A stretch of DNA of 10,201 nt from Bacillota bacterium (lineage in GTDB: Bacteria; Bacillota; Sulfobacillia; JABLXB01), in contig JANLGA010000002.1 in assembly GCA_024653225.1 (NCBI GenBank), forward strand, positions 41,402-51,602, read 5' to 3'. Under the pieces are notes generated by a model. The model was given only the letters and a program-made list of their open reading frames with translations, did not search any database and was not told the origin of the DNA. Positions 6,617 to 10,201 of this stretch are shown piece by piece (the first letter of the stretch is position 1; each line of letters starts with the position of its first letter). The position numbers and the translations under genes are program-made.

Positions 6617-7866
6617 ACGACGTCGGCCGACTCCCCGGTATGGAGTACCTCCGGCCGCGGTTCACGGTGTACAGCGTCGGTGAGCTGACCAGACATATCA
6701 AGAGTCTGCTGGATCGGGACCCCCTTCTAAGGGGGGTTCTGGTCAGGGGGGAGATTTCTAATTTCAGGCGGCATACCTCGGGCCACGTCTACTTCACGCT
6801 CAAGGACGAGGCGTGTTCCCTTCGCTGCGTGATGTTTCGATCCATGGCGTCCGGGCTCGGGTTCGATCCTCGCGACGGCATGGAGGTCGTGGCGTCGGGC
6901 TATGTCACGGTGTACGAGCGGGACGGCCAGTACCAGCTGTATGTCCAGGCCCTCCAGCCGTACGGGGTGGGCGCGTACTACCTGGCGTTGGAGCAACTGA
7001 AGAAGAAGCTCGCCGGGGAGGGCTTGTTCGATCCCTCGAGGAAACGGCCGCTGCCTAGGTTCCCCCGCCGCGTCGGAGTGGTGACATCCGTGCGCGGGGC
7101 GGCGATCCGAGACATCGTGTCCGTCTCGAGGCGACGGTTCCCGGCCGTCAAGCTGCTGGTGTGCGACGTGACTGTGCAGGGCGAAGAATCACCGGGGCAG
7201 ATCGTCCGCGCGCTCTCCCTGATGAATGCCGTCGCCGACGTGGACGTAATCATCGTCGGGAGGGGCGGGGGCTCGACGGAGGAGCTGTGGGCCTTCAACG
7301 ACGAGAGGTTGGCCAGGGCCATCGCCGCCTCAAGGGTCCCCGTGGTATCGGCTGTCGGGCATGAGACGGACTTGACGATCGCCGATTTCGTCGCCGACGT
7401 GAGGGCCCCGACGCCCTCCGCCGCGGCGGAGATGGTGGTACCCGATGCACGTGAGGTCGCCGCGCAAATAGCGGAGAGTGTGGCGGCGATGGCTCGCTCG
7501 GTTGACAGGCGGCTCCGTGCGGGAAGGGACAAGTTGCGGATGCTCCGAGAACGGCCCGCGCTGCGGCGGCCGGGGTTCATCGTTGATGCGAGAAGGCAGG
7601 TCGTGGACGAGTTGACCAAGGACCTGGTCACGGCGACTAGGAACAGGTTCGCCTCGGCGGAAGCGAAGCGTGCGTTGCTGGCCGGGCGGCTGGACGCGCT
7701 GAACCCGCTGTCGGTGCTCCGCAGGGGATACAGCGTTTGCCGAAGGGACGCCGACGGTAAGGTGGTGTCGAGCACGAGCCACGTCGAGCCGGGCGATTCG
7801 ATCACGGTGAGGGTGGCGGACGGGCAATTCGGGGCAGCCGTGAATGGAAAGGGGGTTTCCCCGTGA
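6613..7866 (+). CDS. xseA: Exodeoxyribonuclease VII large subunit
   Basis: XseA is the catalytic subunit of exonuclease VII, which degrades single-stranded DNA from both ends. The 417-residue product shows the N-terminal OB-fold domain (YSVGELTRHIKSLLDRDP, VRGEISNFRRHTSGHVYFTL), about residues 15-110. The core follows with GVVTSVRGAAIRDI, DVIIVGRGGGSTEELWAFND and VSAVGHETDLTIADFVAD with RAPTPSAAAE. A coiled, Arg-rich helical region and the C-terminal LSVLRRGYSV segment close it. Length and motif order are normal. ATG 6613 overlaps the folD stop by four bases and has GGAGG nine bases upstream; ATG 6640 is possible but has less support. It is translationally coupled to xseB by a GTGA overlap. 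Confidence 0.96.
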   Translation: MNDVGRLPGMEYLRPRFTVYSVGELTRHIKSLLDRDPLLRGVLVRGEISNFRRHTSGHVYFTLKDEACSLRCVMFRSMASGLGFDPRDGMEVVASGYVTVYERDGQYQLYVQALQPYGVGAYYLALEQLKKKLAGEGLFDPSRKRPLPRFPRRVGVVTSVRGAAIRDIVSVSRRRFPAVKLLVCDVTVQGEESPGQIVRALSLMNAVADVDVIIVGRGGGSTEELWAFNDERLARAIAASRVPVVSAVGHETDLTIADFVADVRAPTPSAAAEMVVPDAREVAAQIAESVAAMARSVDRRLRAGRDKLRMLRERPALRRPGFIVDARRQVVDELTKDLVTATRNRFASAEAKRALLAGRLDALNPLSVLRRGYSVCRRDADGKVVSSTSHVEPGDSITVRVADGQFGAAVNGKGVSP

Positions 7867-8120
7867 CAGGACGGAGTGCCGGCGCCGCGCCGGACGAGAT
7901 GTCGTTCGAGGAGGCCGTCAAGCGGTTGGACGAGATCGTGAAGAAGATGGAAGACCTCGAGCTCGACTTGAACGAGTCCCTGGCGCTTTTTGAAGAGGGG
8001 ATGAGACTGTCGAGGATGTGTTCGAGGAGGCTGGACGAGGCCGAACACAGGCTCGAGCAGCTCCTGGAGGGGGAGGACTCTCAGCCGACCGTGGTACCCC
8101 TGGAAGGCGGACCGAAGTGA
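7863..8120 (+). CDS. xseB: Exodeoxyribonuclease VII small subunit
   Basis: XseB is the small helical subunit; several copies coil around XseA. The 85-residue product has the family signature SFEEAVKRLDEIVKKMED, LELDLNESLALFEEGMRLS and a C-terminal helix LDEAEHRLEQLLEGE, then an unstructured tail of about 15 residues. GTG 7863 overlaps the xseA stop as GTGA. Its ribosome site, the G-run at 7851-7855, sits in the loop of a small possible hairpin (GGAAA at 7846-7850 with TTTCC at 7856-7860), which may modulate initiation. The gene ends in another GTGA overlap with ispA, so xseA, xseB and ispA are expected to be translationally coupled. Confidence 0.95.
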   Translation: MTGRSAGAAPDEMSFEEAVKRLDEIVKKMEDLELDLNESLALFEEGMRLSRMCSRRLDEAEHRLEQLLEGEDSQPTVVPLEGGPK

Positions 8121-9010
8121 CCGACATCCGGGAGGTCGAGGATTACATCTCGCGGTGGGCGGCAAGGATAGAGGCGCGCCTCGAGGGGCTGCTGCCGCCG
8201 GGGGCACCCGCCGAGATCGTCGGCCCAATGAAGTACAGCTTGCTCGGGGGGGGAAAGCGGCTGCGGCCGGTCATGACGGTCGCGGCGTTCGAGACGGTGG
8301 GCGGGCCCGAGGAATGGAGGGAGACGGTACTCGACGCGGCCTGCGCCGTCGAGATGATCCACACCTACTCGCTAATTCACGACGACCTGCCCTGCATGGA
8401 CGATGACGACTGGAGGAGGGGCAGGCCCACGAGTCACAGGGTCTTCGGCGAGGGCCTGGCGGTCCTTGCAGGGGACGGCCTGCTCACACTCGCGTTTGAG
8501 GTGCTGGCGGGGGCGCGTCGCCCGTCGGGCGGGCCGGGGGCGGAGCGGTTGTTGCGGAGCGCGTTCGAGTTGGCCTCGGCCGCCGGACCCTCGGGCATGG
8601 TGGGCGGCCAGGCGGTTGACATAGGGTTGGCCGGCGGCAGGGCCGAACGGGATACCGTCGAGTTCGTGCACCGTCTCAAGACCGCCCGGCTTTTCTCGGG
8701 CGCGGTCGCGGCGGGCGCGATAATCGGGGGCGGAGGCGCAGGAGACGTCGAGGCGATGAAGCGGTTCGCGCTTGAGTTCGGCGTGGGCTTTCAGATCGCC
8801 GACGACCTGGAGGATTGGCTGAGGGAAGAAGGCGAGACGGGGGCGTCGTACGTGGCTGCCGTCGGCGCGGAAGAGGCTCGCACCGCGGCCTTGGAGCGGC
8901 TCCACCGCGCCCGCGGTGAGCTGGAGGGATTCGGCCGGAGCGCGTGGGTGTTGAATGGCATTGCGAGGTTGATCGAATCGCGCGTCTTGGAAGGGACGAG
9001 GGATAGGTAG
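8117..9010 (+). CDS. ispA: Polyprenyl synthetase, farnesyl-diphosphate synthase type, with altered second-motif loop
   Basis: This trans-prenyltransferase is expected to join isopentenyl diphosphate to allylic diphosphates to make geranyl/farnesyl diphosphate. Clear landmarks are GGGKRLRP at 44-51, HTYSLIHDDLPCMDDDDWRR with the first aspartate motif D89-D95 and GRPTSH, GDGLLTLAF, GMVGGQAVDI and HRLKTARLF with Lys188. The second aspartate motif is DDLED at 229-233. The segment after it is odd: the usual Gly-Lys, Gly-Asp and Lys-Ser/Thr-Tyr elements are replaced by WLREEGETGASYVAAVG, about 11 residues shorter than in E. coli IspA and lacking the lysine that contacts diphosphate. GTG 8117 overlaps the xseB stop as GTGA, with GGAAGG nine bases upstream, giving 297 residues. 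Chain length and full activity are therefore uncertain. The stop overlaps the oapA start. Confidence 0.9.
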   Translation: MTDIREVEDYISRWAARIEARLEGLLPPGAPAEIVGPMKYSLLGGGKRLRPVMTVAAFETVGGPEEWRETVLDAACAVEMIHTYSLIHDDLPCMDDDDWRRGRPTSHRVFGEGLAVLAGDGLLTLAFEVLAGARRPSGGPGAERLLRSAFELASAAGPSGMVGGQAVDIGLAGGRAERDTVEFVHRLKTARLFSGAVAAGAIIGGGGAGDVEAMKRFALEFGVGFQIADDLEDWLREEGETGASYVAAVGAEEARTAALERLHRARGELEGFGRSAWVLNGIARLIESRVLEGTRDR

Positions 9011-9444
9011 TGGCAAGCTTGCTGCAGAACAGGGCCCTGATAGCGTCCACCGCATCTTGGATACTGGCCCAAGCGCTCAAGGTCGTGATTTCGTACGTGC
9101 GGGAGCGCAAGTTCGATTTCCGGTGGTTCGTGAGCCCCGGAGGAATGCCGAGTTCGCACGCCGCGTCTGTTTCGTGCCTGGCGGTATTCGTGGGAAGGCG
9201 GTTCGGCCCGGCTTCCACCGAGCTGGCGATCGTCGTGGTGTTCGCGCTCATAGTCATGTACGACGCCGCAGGCGTCAGAAGGGCGGCCGGAAGGCAGGCG
9301 GCCATCCTCAACAGGATCGTGAGGGAGGTCCACGCACTGAAGGGTCTCAGGAACGAGAGGCTGAGGGAACTGCTGGGCCACACCCCGATCGAGGTGATCG
9401 CCGGATCCGTCCTCGGGATAGCTATCGCGCTGGTCGCAGGATAA
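9010..9444 (+). CDS. oapA: OLE-associated membrane protein OapA (DUF212, divergent PAP2 family)
   Basis: This 144-residue protein is a DUF212/YuiD-like member with all family blocks: SWILAQALKVVISYV at 16-30, KFDFRWFVSPGGMPSSH at 34-50, VMYDAAGVRRAAGRQA at 82-97, LNRIVREVHALKG, and LLGHTPIEVIAGSVLGIAI at 121-139. Three or four hydrophobic segments are expected (roughly 10-29, 52-64, 71-87, 127-143). In Bacillus halodurans the homologue OapA binds the large OLE RNA and holds it at the membrane. Here an OLE-like RNA starts about 100 bases downstream, so I use the oapA name rather than a generic phosphatase label. DUF212 resembles acid phosphatases, but enzyme activity is unproven. GTG 9010 shares one base with the ispA stop (TAGTG), with GAGGG seven bases upstream. 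It is the last protein gene of this tightly packed run. Confidence 0.93.
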   Translation: MASLLQNRALIASTASWILAQALKVVISYVRERKFDFRWFVSPGGMPSSHAASVSCLAVFVGRRFGPASTELAIVVVFALIVMYDAAGVRRAAGRQAAILNRIVREVHALKGLRNERLRELLGHTPIEVIAGSVLGIAIALVAG

Positions 9445-9462
9445 GGACAGGACGACGGGCGA

Positions 9463-9479
9463 CCGGTGCGCCGCGCCGG
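9463..9479 (+). other. Short GC hairpin in the oapA-OLE spacer
   Basis: Bases 9463-9469 (CCGGTGC) pair with 9473-9479 (GCGCCGG) over seven positions with one G-U, leaving a 3-base loop. There is no T-run after it, so it is not a convincing terminator. It may slow polymerase, protect the 3' end of the oapA message, or be chance in a GC-rich spacer. Confidence 0.3.
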
Positions 9480-9507
9480 CCCTGTGCGGCGGGCGGACCG
9501 AGCCGCT

Positions 9508-9536
9508 TTGACCGCAGGGTCGCGACATGGTATCAT
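9508..9536 (+). promoter_or_regulatory. Strong extended -10 sigma-A promoter for the OLE RNA
   Basis: TTGACC (9508-9513, one mismatch to TTGACA) and TATCAT (9531-9536, one mismatch to TATAAT) are separated by exactly 17 bases. A TG lies one base before the -10 (9528-9529), making an extended -10 element. The predicted start is a G at about 9542-9544. The 5' strand of the OLE closing helix begins a few bases later, so the promoter is positioned to give a near-exact 5' end independent of the upstream operon. Confidence 0.8.
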
Positions 9537-9542
9537 TGGATG

Positions 9543-10098
9543 GGTTCGCGGCGGGTGGCGCAGTATCCTAGTCAGCCCGGTCGTTCCTGAAGGCGGGCCT
9601 AAAAATCCGTCGAGGGCACAGCGATGAAGCCCCTGGTATCGGCCGCTGACGCCCAGTTGGGGGTCGGTGCCGGGGGATGCGGGGCAAAGGGCGATCTACA
9701 ACGGCATGTAGGCGTTGACCCTTTCCCCTGGAGGCCCCGGTCCGGGGCTCTGCGCGGACCGGAGTTAAACCTGTGCGCGGTCGCGCCGCGCACAGCGTAG
9801 CCTGCCCTGAGTGTGCGGGGCGGATGGCGGGGCCGGGCTCCGGCGCCTGAAATCCCGCGTGCAAGAAGGGCTAGGGTGCGAGCCCGGGCTGCCGAGGAAA
9901 ACTCCTAGGCTGTTCTTTGCGAGGCCCACCGGGGATTGCAGTGTGTGCTCAGTGGTAGTCCAGCACGGCGAGCGGCGACGCCGCCGGCAGATCTTAAAGG
10001 GAAACCGCCGGCGCGGTGACGCGCGGTGGGTCTGTTGGGAAAGCCTGCTGGACCTAAGCCGCAAAATTTACCCGGTGGGTCGCCACTCGCCGGTTTTT
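9543..10098 (+). ncRNA. ole: OLE (Ornate, Large, Extremophilic) RNA
   Basis: Identification rests on position directly after oapA in the nusB-folD-xseA-xseB-ispA neighbourhood, length near 556 nt (OLE is usually about 600), its own promoter and terminator, and dense pairing with no plausible protein. The ends close in a 12-bp helix, 9549-9560 with 10081-10092 (one G-U). Other helices I can trace: 9571-9576/9645-9650; 9681-9684 plus 9686-9691 with 9719-9728; hairpin 9696-9700/9707-9711; 10-bp hairpin 9771-9780/9786-9795; 9798-9803/9868-9873; 9811-9819/9854-9862; hairpin 9891-9910; long-range 9925-9933/10071-10079 (9 bp perfect); 9958-9965/10046-10053 (8 bp); and a GUGA-capped hairpin 10005-10029. 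A-rich unpaired patches (CTAAAAAT, TTAAAGGGAAA, GCAAAATTTA) resemble conserved loop regions. In B. halodurans OLE forms a membrane ribonucleoprotein with OapA, and its loss causes sensitivity to ethanol, cold and magnesium. I could not run a covariance search. Confidence 0.9.
10072..10098 (+). terminator. Intrinsic terminator at the 3' end of OLE
   Basis: Bases 10072-10080 (CCGGTGGGT) pair with 10085-10093 (ACTCGCCGG) over nine positions with two G-U wobbles around a CGCC loop, directly followed by five T residues (10094-10098). This is a classical intrinsic terminator. Both arms are also used by long-range OLE helices, so it competes with the mature fold. Confidence 0.85.
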
Positions 10099-10201
10099 CC
10101 ATTATTGGCGATTGGGGCGCATTGAAGCGGCCGAACAATCGGGAATGGAGCGCCGCGAGGCCGCGGCGCCTGGAGGATGTGCGCACTTGGGAAACGGTCG
10201 C
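10099..10201 (+). other. Leader of an unidentified downstream gene, with GC hairpin and ribosome site
   Basis: After the OLE terminator no known coding motif is visible. Bases 10150-10157 (GCGCCGCG) pair perfectly with 10162-10169 (CGCGGCGC) around an AGGC loop, with no T-run. Two bases later comes a ribosome site GGAGG (10172-10176). The best-spaced start is TTG 10187, ten bases on, reading MGNGR to the window edge; ATG 10177 is too close. Five residues do not identify the product. In several genomes dxs follows OLE, but nothing here confirms that. Confidence 0.3.

Noticed and set aside
6720..6735. Inverted repeat of C and G runs near the start of xseA
   Set aside because: It encodes the conserved stretch RDPLLRGVLVRG in frame; the repeat is explained by Pro/Leu and Arg/Gly codons.
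6978..8228. 416-codon minus-strand open frame opposite xseA and xseB
   Set aside because: It is fully antisense to well-conserved exonuclease VII genes, with Ser/Thr/Ala-rich low-complexity translation.
9881..9890. 10-base palindrome AGCCCGGGCT as an operator
   Set aside because: It lies within the OLE RNA and is better explained by RNA pairing with 9868-9872. No regulator context supports a DNA-binding site.
9811..10125. Open frame of 104 codons on the + strand inside the OLE region, with others on the minus strand (for example 9765-10064)
   Set aside because: They cross perfect long-range helices and the terminator, have no recognisable domain and low-complexity Arg/Pro-rich translations, and lack suitable ribosome sites. 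They are by-products of GC-rich RNA sequence.

Overview
The window is GC-rich, with every supported gene on the + strand. It reads as a spore-forming, probably anaerobic and possibly thermophilic Firmicute of the Clostridia side. The evidence is the end of a spoIIIA sporulation operon, a ferredoxin-linked NfnAB flavoenzyme pair, the Asp23/AmaP/DUF2273/NusB block typical of Firmicutes, and an OLE RNA with its OapA partner gene, which are known mainly from anaerobic, thermophilic or alkaliphilic Gram-positive bacteria. The genus cannot be fixed from this window.

Layout. Positions 1-1583 hold the end of the spoIIIA operon (partial spoIIIAF, spoIIIAG, spoIIIAH), closed by a long GC hairpin at 1598-1641. 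A candidate promoter at 1729-1757 precedes asp23, amaP and a DUF2273 gene (1794-3008), then nusB (3058-3480). A well-formed sigma-A-like promoter lies inside the end of nusB (3431-3459). It could drive a tightly packed run: nfnA, nfnB, folD, xseA, xseB, ispA and oapA (3518-9444). From folD onward every junction is a stop/start overlap.

The most unusual element fills 9445-10201, where no protein is credible. An extended -10 promoter (9508-9536) starts an RNA of about 556 nt (9543-10098) that I identify as an OLE (Ornate, Large, Extremophilic) RNA. It directly follows oapA, which encodes its DUF212 membrane partner, in the isoprenoid/folate/exonuclease operon where OLE is usually found. Its ends pair in a 12-bp closing helix, several internal helices can be traced by eye, and it ends in a strong intrinsic terminator. 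The terminator hairpin uses the same bases as the closing helix and a 9-bp long-range helix, so the two folds exclude each other. The last 100 bases hold a GC hairpin and a Shine-Dalgarno sequence, and the next gene may begin there.

How the genes relate. SpoIIIAF/AG/AH belong to the mother cell-forespore channel. Asp23, AmaP and DUF2273 form a membrane-anchored envelope-stress module. NfnAB exchanges electrons among NADH, ferredoxin and NADPH, and FolD uses the NADP(H) pool in one-carbon metabolism. XseA and XseB form exonuclease VII, and IspA makes prenyl diphosphates. OapA and OLE form a membrane-bound ribonucleoprotein linked in the literature to stress tolerance. IspA departs from its family in the loop after its second aspartate-rich motif.
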